From Owenia fusiformis (taxonomy: Eukaryota > Annelida > Polychaeta > Sabellida > Oweniidae), in assembly GCA_903813345.2 (NCBI GenBank), contig CAIIXF020000003.1, positions 2,944,109 through 3,008,108 on the forward strand: a stretch of DNA of 64,000 nucleotides, in the 5' to 3' direction. Positions 11,721 through 24,471 of the stretch are shown piece by piece (the stretch's first letter is position 1; every line of letters begins with the position of its first letter). A model generated the notes under the pieces. That model ran no database searches and was not told the origin of the DNA. It saw only the letters and a list, made by a program, of their open reading frames with translations. The translations under genes and the position numbers were made by a program.

Positions 11721-13173
11721 TCATATTTTATTTCTACAAGCGGGGCTCCTGGAGACCCCATCCATGATTTCATTTATTTCAAATAGCTTGATGATAATTT
11801 CTGGAGCCCAGTGTTCAGAGTAAGGACTCCCAGTTAACGCACTTACAGTTGCATTGTGTGTTTTTGGTCCATTCAACTCTATTTTATCTTTAATCGCTAG
11901 GACAGGATCTTCTACTGACTTATGGTCTTCTTTGTAGGCCTTAGAGATCTCATCTATGAGTTTTTCGAACTCATCGAAGTTTATTTCTCTGAAAATAAAT
12001 TAATAGATTATTTACGTTAGGCGTCCATCAAAATTATATATGAGGATAGGAGGGGGCTCTGATATGGAGTTTGTGTTATTCTGTGTTATTGTAACAATAT
12101 ATTTTTCTGCCATGATTTTTCATTTTCCTCCTTAAATAATCTTTCTTACTTTTGTATATTTCATATTTTGGTGAACCTTTTATTTAATGCATCCTTATTT
12201 TTCTATTTTCATATTCTTTGTGGAAAATTATGTTTAATACGACCCTCGTATCTTTAGTTCATATAGATATTGAAATATATCATACAGAAATTAGTTTAAA
12301 AACTTTTGTATGAACACAAAGATGGCGTTTTGATCTTTAAACTATTTTTATGGTAAATCCAAGTGTTTTTATGTGCTATCAATCAATGTGTCTTTTTAAG
12401 TTTATTTTGTAAAGCTACTTTATCTAAATTACACGTAGATGAAAGCAAGGTAAGGTCAAGGTCAAGGTAAGGTCAAAACTAGAAAAAAACATATTAATGC
12501 ATGGTATCGATCATTGAAAGGAGCACAATTTTCAACGAATACACTTTAGAAAAAAAACGCATGGGACCTTTCCTGAAATAAAGTGGAAATATGTTCCCTT
12601 GCAATTATTGTTGTATTTTTAGAAAGAAATGGGATTAGATATCTGACATGAGATAGTGATGATTCAACATGTTCAAATCAATTATGTCCAAGATTATAAA
12701 ATTCATCTTTATCTTGCCAGAAAACCTATTTACATAGGATATAATGTAATGACATAATGTAAAACGATGCAAACAAGTTACATTCGGAAATTTTTGGAAG
12801 AATACTATCAACTGTTGGTCTTTGTGGCCCCTTTAATATACCTATTTAAATGCTGCGATATAAGACTGGATGCTTGAGTTCTCGTCCTATTCCTACGACA
12901 AATTTATAATGATTTATACCACAACGCAGTAGAGACCAGATACCTTTTTACTCACTTTTTCTTCTGCGCCACTTTGCTGAATTTGATATCAGCTTCAGTC
13001 TGGTTCATTTTCTTGCCCAGAAGTTTACAATCATCGCAAATTCGCTTAAACCCTTTCACATTTAATCCATTCTTCTTCACAGCGGTACTGGCAGAAGTCG
13101 CCGCAATGTACTCGTTAAAGCGTGACTTTAATGGCTTCCTATCTTCAGCGGCCGCGTCTGCACTCTCAGCCAT
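11721..13173 (-). CDS. TPPP: TPPP/p25-alpha family protein (161 aa, 2 exons)
   Basis: TPPP proteins bind tubulin and promote microtubule assembly and bundling in the cytoplasm. Exon 1 is 12956-13173 and exon 2 11721-11988, joined by GTGAGT and TTTTCAG sites in phase 2. The protein starts MAESADAAAEDRKPL. Residues about 35-100 carry the p25-alpha signature: FKRICDDCKLLGKKMNQTEA, then ADIKFSKV and EINFDEFEKLIDEI, matching the family's K-x-C-x-D-C, D-V-D-I-x-F-x-K-V and F-x-x-F positions. The length is near that of short invertebrate TPPPs. The C-terminus (ending SRSPACRNKI) lacks the vertebrate FDPSGKGKG-type tail. A probable acceptor (TAATTTCAG) near 13236 indicates a 5' UTR intron. AATAAA occurs within the last codons. 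Confidence 0.85.
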
Positions 13174-13369
13174 CTTAGATACGTTAACGTCAGTTAGTGC
13201 TCACTGTTGCGACACAGTTGGAATGGTTAGAATCTGAAATTATAATAATCTATACTTAACTTGATTGTTTTTAAAAATCCCCAGTTACTTTTTAGCATAT
13301 TTATACCGGTAGGGCAGTTCAGCTACACATCGTTTTGAAGAACTTGTACGTGAACATTTAATATTTTGA

Positions 13370-13532
13370 CCGGTGTGAAAGAAATTATGGTCCCCCGGGG
13401 ATTATGGTCCCTTTTCTCAAAGGCCCTTTGTGGCCCTGATTGTGTATAAGATAATAAGGGAAAGGGGTTACCATATAAATCAATAAAGAGTAGGACCATA
13501 ATTTGATAGGCACTCCTACCCTTTTACACCGG
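13370..13532 (-). mobile_element. MITE of the CCGGTGT family, copy 1
   Basis: It begins CCGGTGTGAAAGAAATTATG and ends CCTTTTACACCGG, giving short terminal inverted repeats. Two further copies lie at 30301-30474 and 32399-32579 in the opposite orientation and share the interior words GATTTATATGGT and AGGGCC. There is no coding capacity. Confidence 0.75.
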
Positions 13533-15673
13533 CATACAGGGGATTATGCAGCCACCCCCTGTCAACTATTTTAGTGTACTTATTATACCCCTTTCCTTAC
13601 ACCATCCTTATACTCACTTTAACAAGTTTATATGAAAGAAAAAACTAAGCCCTAGAACCATAATTCTACACATTCACGTACAAGGTCTCTTAAAAACCAA
13701 ACCATATTGAAATCTCTGGAGTAAAATCAAAAATAACGACATTCATGTTCCTGTGGCTTGCGTATGTCTATCAGCGTAAAATTCTTTCGTTATGTTTTTT
13801 AAATAAGTAGCAACATTTTTATTTTAAAAATGACGTGAATGTTGACACAGCTGACCCTAGAGTAAACATATCAAACATGGATCATGGGTTTGTTTATTCA
13901 CCTTATAAAACAAGACAGTTTTATGAACAGAGATTTTTAACATTTAACTCTGTGTAGCTATAGAAACGAATTGAAGGCAAAAATGGCATAATTATGTTTT
14001 TTAGGGATTGGTTCCAATATTTGACACATTTTTCATCAACATTTAAAACGATGCGGTATTAGTTATAATGAGAACTACTGAATTTGATATATGTATAATT
14101 TTAAAAGATTTGGAAACATGACTTATTGAATTGTAGATGGTTTAAATCACATATATGTCGTGTGTTCTCCTTTTTTATAGTAGCTTTCAATTGTATCTTA
14201 AATCACAGTAAGAATGCACAAGGGGCAACATTATAAAACACTAAAGTTTAATAAGTCGTGTCTAATTAATCCTATCAGCAAATACATTCTCTGGTTCGGC
14301 TAAAAATGATGTCATGGCGAATAAGGAAAAAGCAGGACTAAAATGAAACTAAATTATATTCCACTTAAAAAGTGTGTGAGTTGTTATGAGATCAGAGATG
14401 TCATGAGTCATCCAAAAATATAATTCAAACTTAAACTCTGAATAATAAGCAGTTCCCAGAACTCATACCGACGCTGAAAATGTGAGATATACAAAAAAAA
14501 CAGGTTTTACATACAGCTCTTCTACTGAATTGAATAAATCTAACAAACATCGAGGCATTCAAAACTTCAAATACACTAAAAATGAAAGTGAAACTTTTTG
14601 CACAAAGAGGCATTCACAGAATAAACATATACGCCCTTATGCAGGAAGTGAACGCACATTTAGCCTAAGAGGGGACACGTCTACAACGTAATTAAATGAT
14701 TTAGCCACTATTAGGTATGTTTTACTTAAATATTGTATTTATTATTGTTTGTAGTATTTTATACATTAAATTAATAAGAGCATCCTCTTATTACACCTAT
14801 TTTAAAAGAGATACAAATATGTTTAATTAAAATAATTTTGGCTCATGTACTTCCTTGTCATGCTAAACATTTCAGAACATCGATAAAGAACATGTTATAT
14901 TAGGACATATTCGAAACTTAAACATCTTGAATTGGTAACTTTAAACATAAACAAAATATAAATAACATTGGGCATAGAAATAAGGAATAAAGACCGAGAT
15001 TTCATGATTTATGGCGTAAAATATGACCTAAATTTATATTCTGTTCATTGTTAAAATACCGAATTCGTGTAGCGATTAAGGTCTTTGGCAATGGCCAGAA
15101 TAAAATTTGAGGTCATATATTTGACATAAATCATAAAATCGAGGTCTTTACGATTCTAATATGATAAACAGACAAGACACACAACATTTTGCATTTAAGA
15201 ATTTTAGCGGTCATATGTACTCCATTATAGACCAGTAAATCAATTGATCTAGTTATTGTGACGTCATACAACATATTAGAATAGCTGAAATATGTTGAAT
15301 CACATTTTGTTATTCTTAGCTTGTAAACCAAAATACGAGCTATATCAAGGATACCATTTTTATCCTCTCTTCTACGGATTTGACATTTGAGCTTAGATGT
15401 ATAACCCGATTTATACAGTACGTCACGTTTTGTAATTTGACAATTAAGGTGGTACACGATTAAATAACGTATGTAAGCTAATAAAAGTTTATTTTTGATA
15501 ACATGACTGAGTGTGTAAGAAAGAGAATCTTGAAATCAGAACCGGGGAAATCAAAGAATAAGTAATAACAATGATGTATTTGAAAAGGGGGATATGTTTG
15601 AAACATAAATAGCTAAAATGTTAGCAAAAAGGATGTACATTCATAATTGACGAGATTAAATATTTCTTTACAG
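13533..15673. other. intergenic sequence between the TPPP and TRIM genes
   Basis: AT-rich with no recognised exon. Around 14980-15160 lies a relict repeat (AATAAAGACCGAGATTT, AGGTCTTTGGCAATGG) that also occurs at about 58563-58722 and, partly, at 41797-41930. The final bases form a polypyrimidine tract and acceptor (TTTCTTTACAG, ending 15673) just before the TRIM start codon, so at least one 5' UTR exon of TRIM probably lies in or beyond this interval. Confidence 0.45.
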
Positions 15674-15681
15674 AGCTGAAT

Positions 15682-17574
15682 ATGGCTTCAGCATGTGTGG
15701 CAGAAGAGGAGGTCTACAGGGAGGTTCTGACTTGCCCAATCTGTCTCTGCCTCCTCACCAACCCAAAGGTGACATCCTGTATGCATACAGTCTGTTGTGG
15801 GTGCCTTGATAAGTGGATAAACCAAAAAGCCAAGCAAGTGCAGAAAGTGTGTCCTTGTCCAGTTTGTAGAGTTGACTTTAAGGTTCCAAAAGGTGGCGCC
15901 AATGCTCTCAAGGGAAATTATATACTCAATGACATGTTGGATGCTCTGAGGAAGAAACTTGAGAAAATGGCTGACAACATTGAACAATACTGTGACATTT
16001 GTGTGCTGCATGATAATAAAGTTCAAGCGACGTCAAAGTGTATTGATTGTGATCAGTTTATATGCGACTCTTGCACGCGTACTCATCAGAGCATCAGAGC
16101 TGTTAAAGGCCACAAAGTCATTCCAATCACAGGGGATGACCAAAAGGACACACGCGCTACATTAGAAATGTTTCCAAAACGTAGTAAATTCTGTGAGTCC
16201 CACCCTGATGAGCCTCTGAAGTTCTATTGTACAAGCTGCTGTGAGGTCTTGTGTAGGGACTGCTGTATCACTACTCACAGCGGACACAAGTGCGAGGATC
16301 TCACACACAATGTAAAAGGTGACATGAAAAACATTGGATCACTTATCGAAATGGCCGTACAAAGGGAAGCGAATGTTAAGAATGCTATTGAGGAGATGAA
16401 TGAATACAAAGAAATCATGGAAAACAACGCTGTAGCGGTCAAAGCAGCGATTAATGCGACAAGAAAAGCTCAACATGATTTGATTGACAAGCACTATAAC
16501 AACCAAGTGACTGAAGTTGAAAAACTAAAACATGATACCATGAAGAAAGTCGATGTACATATCGACAGTCTTGAGCTACAGAATGGTATCACATTGAGCA
16601 CCAAGCACCTTCTCGAGATGCAGCAGCAGTTTGGCCACCCTGCCCAGATCATCAGCATCAGGCAAGAACTAAACAGTAAAACAAAGGAATGGTCCCAGCC
16701 CCTGGAGCTAGAGTTTGAACCAAGGATCAAGATAATATTCAATGATGGGAAAACAACAGAGTCAGGACTGAACTTTGGAAGTGTTATGCCACTTGAAAAG
16801 ACATTAAACAAATTTGTACGGATTGAGAAAAACCCTTTTGCGATGGTCGGAACTATGTGCAGTTTCGAACTTCTAGAGAATGGTGATATAGTATCAGCTC
16901 ATCTTGAAGGTGGTATCAATATCACTGATCACATAACACATGAACAGAAACATCATGTTAAGATGAGATGTATACGCCTCACAACACAGGGCAACAATAC
17001 CATAGCTGTGGATAGGGATACAGGTACTATCAAACAGTTGGATGAGAAGGGTAACTTTGAAAGAGAGGTTGATTGTATCAAGCCATCAGATCATTGTGTA
17101 GCAGCTGGTCTAGATGGTAAATTAATAGCAACCCATGGAAAGGGACAAGTATCACACATTGATGTTAATACTAACACTCTGATCTCAACTCACAAGATCA
17201 AAGATGATGGCAATGTCCCTAACATCTCCATAACTTCTAGGTCTGAGACTGTTATATCATACTTTGAATTAAACATTGTAGAAAAATACAGCAAGAATGG
17301 TGATCTTCTCTTCACATATAATGGACAGCAAGGTGAATATGGACTTAAAACACCTACGGGTGTATGTGTGGATCCATTTGATAGGATTATAGTAGCAAGT
17401 TCAGACAACAACACAGTTCATCTGTTGGACTCTAAAGGAAAGTTCATTAAGCTTCTTGTTACACCTAAAGACAACATCATAGATCCTCAAGATGTGGCTA
17501 TGGACAAACAGAATCGTCTCATTGTAGGTACATACCAAGGCAAGTTGCACTATGTCAACTACATGGCCAATTAA
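15682..17574 (+). CDS. TRIM-NHL type RING E3 ubiquitin ligase (630 aa)
   Basis: A single uninterrupted coding exon. RING finger: Cys18, Cys21, Cys33, His35, Cys38, Cys41, Cys59, Cys62 (C3HC4). First B-box: Cys104/107, Cys120/123, Cys128/131 with His135/144. Second B-box: Cys171, His174, Cys183/186, Cys191/194, His199/202. A coiled coil spans about residues 209-335. The C-terminal half is beta-propeller-like, and NHL-type repeats are clear near residues 540-628 (TPTGVCVDPFDRIIVASSDN, DPQDVAMDKQNRLIVGTYQG). This is the TRIM2/3/56/71 arrangement; such proteins ubiquitinate targets in the cytoplasm and some bind RNA through the NHL propeller. The AG acceptor 8 bases before the ATG indicates an upstream UTR exon. 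The filamin domain of TRIM2/3/71 is not obvious. The subfamily was not determined; such genes are often expanded in marine invertebrates. Confidence 0.9.
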   Translation: MASACVAEEEVYREVLTCPICLCLLTNPKVTSCMHTVCCGCLDKWINQKAKQVQKVCPCPVCRVDFKVPKGGANALKGNYILNDMLDALRKKLEKMADNIEQYCDICVLHDNKVQATSKCIDCDQFICDSCTRTHQSIRAVKGHKVIPITGDDQKDTRATLEMFPKRSKFCESHPDEPLKFYCTSCCEVLCRDCCITTHSGHKCEDLTHNVKGDMKNIGSLIEMAVQREANVKNAIEEMNEYKEIMENNAVAVKAAINATRKAQHDLIDKHYNNQVTEVEKLKHDTMKKVDVHIDSLELQNGITLSTKHLLEMQQQFGHPAQIISIRQELNSKTKEWSQPLELEFEPRIKIIFNDGKTTESGLNFGSVMPLEKTLNKFVRIEKNPFAMVGTMCSFELLENGDIVSAHLEGGINITDHITHEQKHHVKMRCIRLTTQGNNTIAVDRDTGTIKQLDEKGNFEREVDCIKPSDHCVAAGLDGKLIATHGKGQVSHIDVNTNTLISTHKIKDDGNVPNISITSRSETVISYFELNIVEKYSKNGDLLFTYNGQQGEYGLKTPTGVCVDPFDRIIVASSDNNTVHLLDSKGKFIKLLVTPKDNIIDPQDVAMDKQNRLIVGTYQGKLHYVNYMAN

Positions 17575-18045
17575 CCAGGAAAAGAGCAAAATAGCAAAAC
17601 TTGTCCTGAACTTATCAGTGTACACTGGAATGAAGTACATGAAGTACAAGTACATGAATAACGCCATTACTCAATATAACAGTTTTTCAACGTATATCTA
17701 TACAAACGGTAAACAAATCTCTCCATTAGAAAACCCTCCCACCTTTTATTACACCGTAGGAACAAGGAATATTCACAGAATCACGAATTCATGGGTTATA
17801 GGTAGCAATATTTACAAGCCAAATTATACGAGATTTTTTTTAATTAATAGATAATGAAATAATTCCTTTTTTCTTTGGAAACAATGCTTCACTAAAACTA
17901 ATTTTTCTCTAAAACTTTTATTCTGTAATATAGTTTACTCAGGAGTGGAATGGTATATTTCACTAAACATCCTAAAATGTTGCTAAGATATGGATATTTA
18001 GCATTGTTGCGGTTGTCATAGTAACTTTAGTCAGATTCAGCGGGA
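17575..18045. other. TRIM 3' flank
   Basis: Probable 3' UTR and flank of the TRIM gene. No perfect AATAAA was noticed close to the stop; AATAAT occurs at about 17860. No other gene was seen. Confidence 0.4.
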
Positions 18046-18254
18046 GCAAATCATAACCTCACAAATAACATTGAAATGGTCACTCTTGTTCTGATATCTC
18101 GTCATTAGTTTAGTTTAGCAAATCATAACCTCACAAATAACATTGAAATGGTCACTCTTGTTCTGATATCTCGTCATTAGTTTAGTTTAGCAAATCATAA
18201 CCTCACAAATAACATTGAAATGGTCACTCTTGTTCTGATATCTCGTCATTAGTT
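18046..18254 (+). repeat. tandem repeat, 72-bp unit, 2.9 copies
   Basis: Units begin at 18046, 18118 and 18190 with GCAAATCATAACCTCACAAA and are essentially identical, which implies recent expansion. The third is cut after GTCATTAGTT. Confidence 0.95.
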
Positions 18255-21200
18255 CGAGTTTTTTGTCAGTTGTTGGCGTGGATGTGAGAAAATTATTAGA
18301 TTTAAATGGTCAATAGAAATGGATGGAAGGATAACCCGAAGAAATATGGCAACGGTCCTGTAAAAATGAATGACTGCTTTTTCTTCATATTTTGTTACGT
18401 TATGATCCTCAGCTGAACCCCATTTCAAATTACGATGACAACCACCACAGTGCCAAATATAAACATTCCAAATTACAGGATGGTTGGTAAAATGTATTTT
18501 TTCCATTTCAAAGTAATTTATTTCAGTTTTCATTACAAGTTTACAACATTATACGGACTTTGACACCCCAGGGGGTGTATAACTGCCCATAATTAATTTC
18601 GGCTATAGATATTGCAAAACAATTCTAAAGCAAAATAATTAATTAGCTTCAATTAATGAACGACCTGAACCATGTACCAGCCGGCACAAACTAACTGTTC
18701 AGATGTACGAATATAAGCATTTTCGTTGCTGGATTGTGTCCGGTCTCTGGATTGCGCCGGGTCTATACAGCGTGCCATTGTGGGTGGATACAAGGCTGTA
18801 GGTTATGTTAACCAATGTATTTGATATAACCGGTGTTAACCCTTAACCAAAGTATGACTTCTATACTCATTCAATAACAAATATTTGTTCAATCAAGACT
18901 TTAATTAGCAAATTAGAGTATACAGTTAGAAAATCAGCGCATTACATTCCGCCTATAAACTGATAATAAATAGCACGGTTTCATTTTACATCCAAACTCC
19001 CGTAACCATTATCGCAACTTATAAGAAATGTTATCGTTATCTAAACTGTAACTGAGTTGTAGTAGTCAGAGGCTCGTACTAGTATGACTAGCCTTTGGAT
19101 GTCAGGGTAGCCGCTTTTAGACCTAATGAATTCCAGTAGAGGGTAACATGTTTCGGTAAAACACTCAGGGATGTACATCAAAACACTCAACGGAATACTT
19201 CATGGCCGTTAAATTTGAGGACTATAAGTAAAATAGTCGCAATTTGCAAGATAAAACGTACCTTTTTATGTAATTTCGAAAAAAAAACGTGTGATAAGAT
19301 ATTTGAAAAAAACACTTATCTTCCAGGCAAGTTCTTGCCTTACATGCATGTCTGTTTTTATGTGTGAAGATGTCTGTAATGCCATTAATGACAGGTTATT
19401 TTGTTTACTGTATCTATTAGTTTAAGCAATTAATACTGCAATAAATTCATGAGATATGCTTGCGATGAAACAGTATAATAAAATAAGATAAAAACATTTA
19501 ATTAAATTCAAATTAAATTTCGATCTCCTATTCATCTTTTTACCCTACGTATAATGAATTAAAAAGTAAGGAAAACCTCTTCGACGCATACATGCACATA
19601 CGCACATGAAATTATTAGAAATTATTTTTTGCATAACAGAAATCTCTTGGAGTTCAAGCGCCTCATCACTAGTAATGCTTTGCTCTGTAGTCTATACCAC
19701 TGTAACATCAATGATTTTTATTGATCAATAAAAGTAATGATTCGAAATAGTAACAATCTTACCTGTTTAAGCCAATTATCGTAAATGCTACGGTAAAATG
19801 CCGAACGAGTTCTATTTTAATCAACAGTACCCTCGGAACGCATGGGTCCAGACTCCAGACATCATCTACTCTGTTTATTTTTTCCGGAACAAAGTGGATA
19901 ATGTCTGAACCCCTGCATTAGAAGGTTGAATAACTAGCGTCTATGATGTGATATGTGAATGCTAAACCGCAAAGGTCAGAGATCTGTTTACTTTTCATTT
20001 TTTTAAAGGGAGGTTCCCAAGGAGTTGTTCATTCATTAATTTTGAACATACCCCGTATTATTAAATCACTTGTTTTCCAAGGTTGCTCACTCAATTTGAC
20101 AGAGACAAAATATGTTTTAACATTTGACAGGTCTTGTATTTTTACTTTTACTGAATTTTTTAAATATTGACGAAAAGAAACAGTTTGCGTTATAATCACA
20201 CTACTGGGTGGTTCAACATCAACGTTAGTGGCGCCACCGAATAGTACACTCCCATCCATAAAGTTGGAAACGGAAGTAGTCATATGATAGCGTGTGGAGC
20301 ACCTGTTAATGTTTTTTTGCCATTTCACGATTCTTTAAATCGCCAAACATAATCAGGCTCAATATGCAACCAAAAATGAGACACTTGTAGTTCCCAAACT
20401 TATAGAAGGAAGTGTAGGACCGCAGACACCTGCAACTCATTCCACATACATTCCGGAACCAAGAAAACATCAAACCACCCCGACACAAACATGTGTAGCA
20501 TTTTCGTGATCCGATACATCGAAACATAATCGATCTCTCTAGTGGCACATGGAGTTAAGAGTATATCTGTACTTTGATATACTGTAATATATTTAAAGCT
20601 CATGGTGTTAATACGTTTTTCTATATTTATCATAACACATGATGTTGAGGAATCCACTATCTGGCTGATGATGTACATGTATGAATCATACCAAAATGCC
20701 AGATATATTACGTCTGCTCCAGCGTGGAAGTTTTAAAGCTATCCCGAGTTTTTTAACTGGTAGGAAAATTATTGGTATTGCATCGACCTATCAAGCCCCC
20801 CCCCCCCCCCTGGCCTCCCCCAAATATTCCGGCAGTCCATGGCCATGTCCACCCTTCCATTTAAAATATACCATGTAACTATTATTTCCCGTTGAATGAC
20901 ACCAGGGAAAATATTAATAAATAATCCATCCTAAGAATCGTATCCACTTGTTCGTTCCTGCAAAATCCCCGTATTTTATTGTAAAGGAAATTCCGTTTAA
21001 TTTTGTAAGTTCACTGAAAATCGTTTCATATCAAATATTTATTTATCCTGGAAAATCCTTATTTAAGCTTAGTCGCAATTAAACCTAATTAACATCATAT
21101 AACATTTTCATTTCCTGGTAAAGTTAGTGTAGGTTATATTCCTCATTTAATACCGTATTTCCCTCTACTCTACCCCTTCGGATCCCCGGGGAAATATCAT

Positions 21201-22057
21201 TTTGGCGCTCGGTATAAACAAATACCAATTCCATTCTATTATCTAAACGAGATATCTAACGTATCGAGAGGATAAAAATGGGAGAATTCTTATCTGTTTA
21301 CATCCTTAGATATGTCAAAACATTTCGAATGACCTTACAGTTCTTTTCAGCTTGTCTACATGGTCCTCGGATGAATATTATGAAAAGCTACTTTATGTCT
21401 TGTGAAAGCCCTTTTCAGAAAGACTGACCATGCAGATATTACAAAAAATCAATCCATATTAATATGTTAACTCAGCGGCCAATGAGGAAAATACTAAGAC
21501 GTAAGAAAAGGTAGAAGTACAATCAGTCATAAGAAAACAATCCCAAACATCACATGATCTATTGCTAGAGGACTGCAGTTGATCTGGATATATCCCAGAA
21601 GTGGGACTCCATTAGATTGATTGCCAAATACCATACTGTAATGCAATTAAATCAAAGAATCTCATCATTCCCTTTACTATTGATCGTAACTACTTTTTTA
21701 TGACTACTCTGTTCTGTTATGGAATGAATTATTGGTTACTGTAAAACAACGAACGCTGCATATAATTAACCCAGATATTGAGCCGCGTATCAAAACAATA
21801 ACAAACCACACCGGAGCATATAACACCAGTACGAAGTTGAGGATATTAAAAAATACGTCGAGTACTTTACTTAAAGCACCAACCACCACCCCCCCCCAAT
21901 AGTTAAGCCACCTTTCAGATAAAAAATATACAGTACCACTTCGAGTCCATGTTCTGTTTTGACACTTGACTATTACACTTATCCACTTGATTAACAGGGA
22001 AGTTTCCTTGTACCATGAATTTGTCAGGTCATCAAATATGTCATATATTGTAGCTTC
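18255..22057. other. AT-rich intergenic sequence, no gene recognised
   Basis: A C14-15 homopolymer lies near 20797. Open frames of 60-100 codons near 18.3, 20.0 and 20.4 kb have no recognised motif, and I could not pair them with consistent splice sites. Confidence 0.4.
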
Positions 22058-22061
22058 ATTC

Positions 22062-22266
22062 TCAGGCCCGTAGCCAGGGGGGGTTCGGGGGGTTCGGGCG
22101 AACCCCCCCCCCCCCCTGGCCAAAATTTCTTTCAAAATCATGCAGTTTTTCACCATTCTGACTAATTTTTGAGTGATTTTTGGCCATATTTGCCAAAGTG
22201 AACCCCCCCCCTAGAATTTTTTAGAAAAACGAACCCCCCCTTGGAAAATTCTGGCTACGGGCCTGA
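22062..22266. mobile_element. 205-bp MITE with G/C homopolymers, ATTC target duplication
   Basis: The termini are perfect inverted repeats (TCAGGCCCGTAGCCAG at left, CTGGCTACGGGCCTGA at right) flanked by ATTC at 22058-22061 and 22267-22270. The interior contains long runs of G and C and repeated CGAACCCCCC words. No coding capacity. Confidence 0.85.
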
Positions 22267-23098
22267 ATTCTATTAATGTCAGTAGAGAATACTCCTTGTA
22301 CCCACTCTTTGCAATGAATCGACATTCTTGTTAGAATAAAAAAGCGATGATATTTTTAAAATACCAATACCAGTAATATCCACTTTCCAATACATCTGAC
22401 AGCTAATCGAAGTAAATATATCTAGCTGTTCTATCAAGAGCTATCTGTATGAATCATTTCTATTTCTGCAAATGAAAGAATCTCCATAAAGCACGAATAA
22501 CTTGAATGTACTTACCGTATTTATGTCGTAGGTGGTATGAAAGGCGTCGGCTCATATGTGATGATTATGAGAGTAGCCAAGAGTGCAAGCAAACACCGGA
22601 TAAAAAATGATGAAAATTCAACCTATATGACCTGACGCTTGAAGCTCTGGAGTATATTACAGCCAGCTGATAAAATATTTAGCCATTGTGAGCTAGCGAC
22701 ATCTTTCAATTGTACTCGTTTCGAACTTGTTTCAAATGCACTGTTTTTAAGTTGCAGAAAATATCATAATCGGTAAATATTACAGCTTGATAAAATTGTA
22801 CGCGTGTGCATTATTTGCACATCTCTTGTCATTTTAAGGAAAGACTCGTGAGTATGGTGTTTATCGAAATTAAGTTAGTTTTGATTTGTTCTTTTACAGC
22901 TACGCTTTTCAATTCTATACCAGCCACGTAGTTGGTCAATCTTTTTTTGAAAATTGATGGATAACGGTTTATAAAAAAATATTTTGAAATACAATCTTAA
23001 ACTGAATTGCATTGCATGTATTATTGACTTCAATATTAAATTAGTACTATATCAGAGTCACACATCACAACAAAACACGTTTTATTTTACTTTTGATT

Positions 23099-23205
23099 AG
23101 TCTTGCTTAAAAGACCCTGTACCCCCCTTTATCCTTCTCTCTATTGCCAGGTAAAGATAGTGAAGGTGACGGGGGGGGGGGTGGATACAGTCTTTGAGCA
23201 AGACT
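23099..23205. mobile_element. 107-bp MITE with 10-bp target duplication
   Basis: Terminal inverted repeats AGTCTTGCTTAAAAGAC and (reverse complement of the right end) AGTCTTGCTCAAAGAC enclose C-rich and G-rich tracts. The 10-mer ACTTTTGATT flanks it directly at 23089-23098 and 23206-23215. A duplication of about 10 bp points to a Mutator-like (9-11 bp) origin; this is inferred from length only. Confidence 0.8.
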
Positions 23206-23424
23206 ACTTTTGATTTATTCATGCCAAACAATAGATAGAGACTATGAAACCATGACTTCTGTAATGAATATAGAACGGTGTTAATATACAACAATATGCA
23301 AATGCAAATGGTATATAGATACTTGAAAGTTGATTGCATGTATTAATTTGTCGAATATTGCTTAAATTTTTGCAGTGGTTATTAAACTTTCTTTATGAGG
23401 TCTACACAATAATTGTACCAAAAT

Positions 23425-23707
23425 ACAAATGCACCAAAATACACAAATGAACCAAAATAAACGGTGCTAACAATTTAGAAGTGCATTATCTCATAATCGT
23501 AATCTTCAATAAAGATACACAAATGCACCAAAATACACAAATGCACCAAAATAAAGGGTGCTGAAAAATTAGAAATGCATTATCTCAAAATCGTAATCTT
23601 CAATAAAGATACACAAATGTACCAACATACAAATGCACCAAAATACACAAATGCACCCAAATAAAGAGTGCTAACAATGTAGAATTGCATTATTTCAAAA
23701 TCTTAAT
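23425..23707 (+). repeat. tandem repeat, about 93-bp unit, 3 copies
   Basis: Units start near 23425, 23517 and 23611. Each contains ACAAATGCACCAAAATA, GGTGCTAACAAT-like and CGTAATCTTCAATAAAGATA words, with internal shorter ACAAATGCACC repeats. No coding capacity seen. Confidence 0.85.
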
Positions 23708-24022
23708 CTTCGATAATTAAATACTTGGGACAAGGCACTGTGCATCCTTTATGGTCGTGGAGCCCTAGAGTTCATTTCCTCTGGCTATAGGCCCATAAGA
23801 CCAAGTCCTCTGGCTATACGGTCATAGCACATTGGGGAAATACGCTGAATTGTCTATTGGACTAATTGTAAAGTATCCTACAGATGCCCAATACGAATTG
23901 GACAAAGTCTTTGGTATGCTTCTTAGTTGCAGTGTTGTTCTCTACCTGGTTTTCCCATCTTCAATTTTCTCTTCAAGTTCTTGATAAGTGTGGCTAGTAA
24001 AAGTTGCTTTATGACTTTCCAT

Positions 24023-24165
24023 ATTTTCTTGCCCGTCGATTCCTTCTTTGCGGCATTATTAGGCTTTGGGTTTATGTCTTTTGTCCTATCGTTAACAGTG
24101 ACACGTTCCTGTTGGTCATGTACCACATTTTCTTGCCCGTCGATTCCTTCTTTGTGGCATATAGG
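24023..24165. repeat. 103-bp offset direct duplication
   Basis: ATTTTCTTGCCCGTCGATTC recurs at 24023 and 24126, with more matching sequence on each side. The 103-bp period is not a multiple of three, so the repeat changes frame within any protein read across it. Confidence 0.8.
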
Positions 24166-24471
24166 TTTTGGCATTGTGTCTTTTGTCTCTATTTGAAAGT
24201 TGACGTAATGCTTTGGTATCATTTGAACTAAACCAGGCTTTTCTCATATAACTAACAAAGAGAGCCTCCAGCCATCTTTATTCCCATGCAAGATATTGCA
24301 TATTTCATCATAAAAACTCACACGTGCTAGATGAGATTTACTTGTGACATCACTTGTTTTTAAACATCAATAACATAGCAACAAATATACTGAGTTTTTG
24401 ATTTCATGATTCTTACCGTATCATACATTTCCAGTAACCTTCCATTAAGCGGTGGAAGATATCGTTCACCC

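Noticed and set aside
15688-17414. Long antisense frames across the TRIM gene
   Set aside because: Shadows of a well-supported coding exon; no motif of their own.
20029-20328. Possible exon on the minus strand (FMDGSVLFGGATNVDVEPPS)
   Set aside because: No recognised domain and no neighbouring exon that joins in frame; left unannotated.
23923-24222. 99-codon minus-strand open frame with an internal repeat, possible small protein
   Set aside because: The DNA repeat inside it has a 103-bp period, so the two copies are read in different frames. A real protein repeat would keep the frame.
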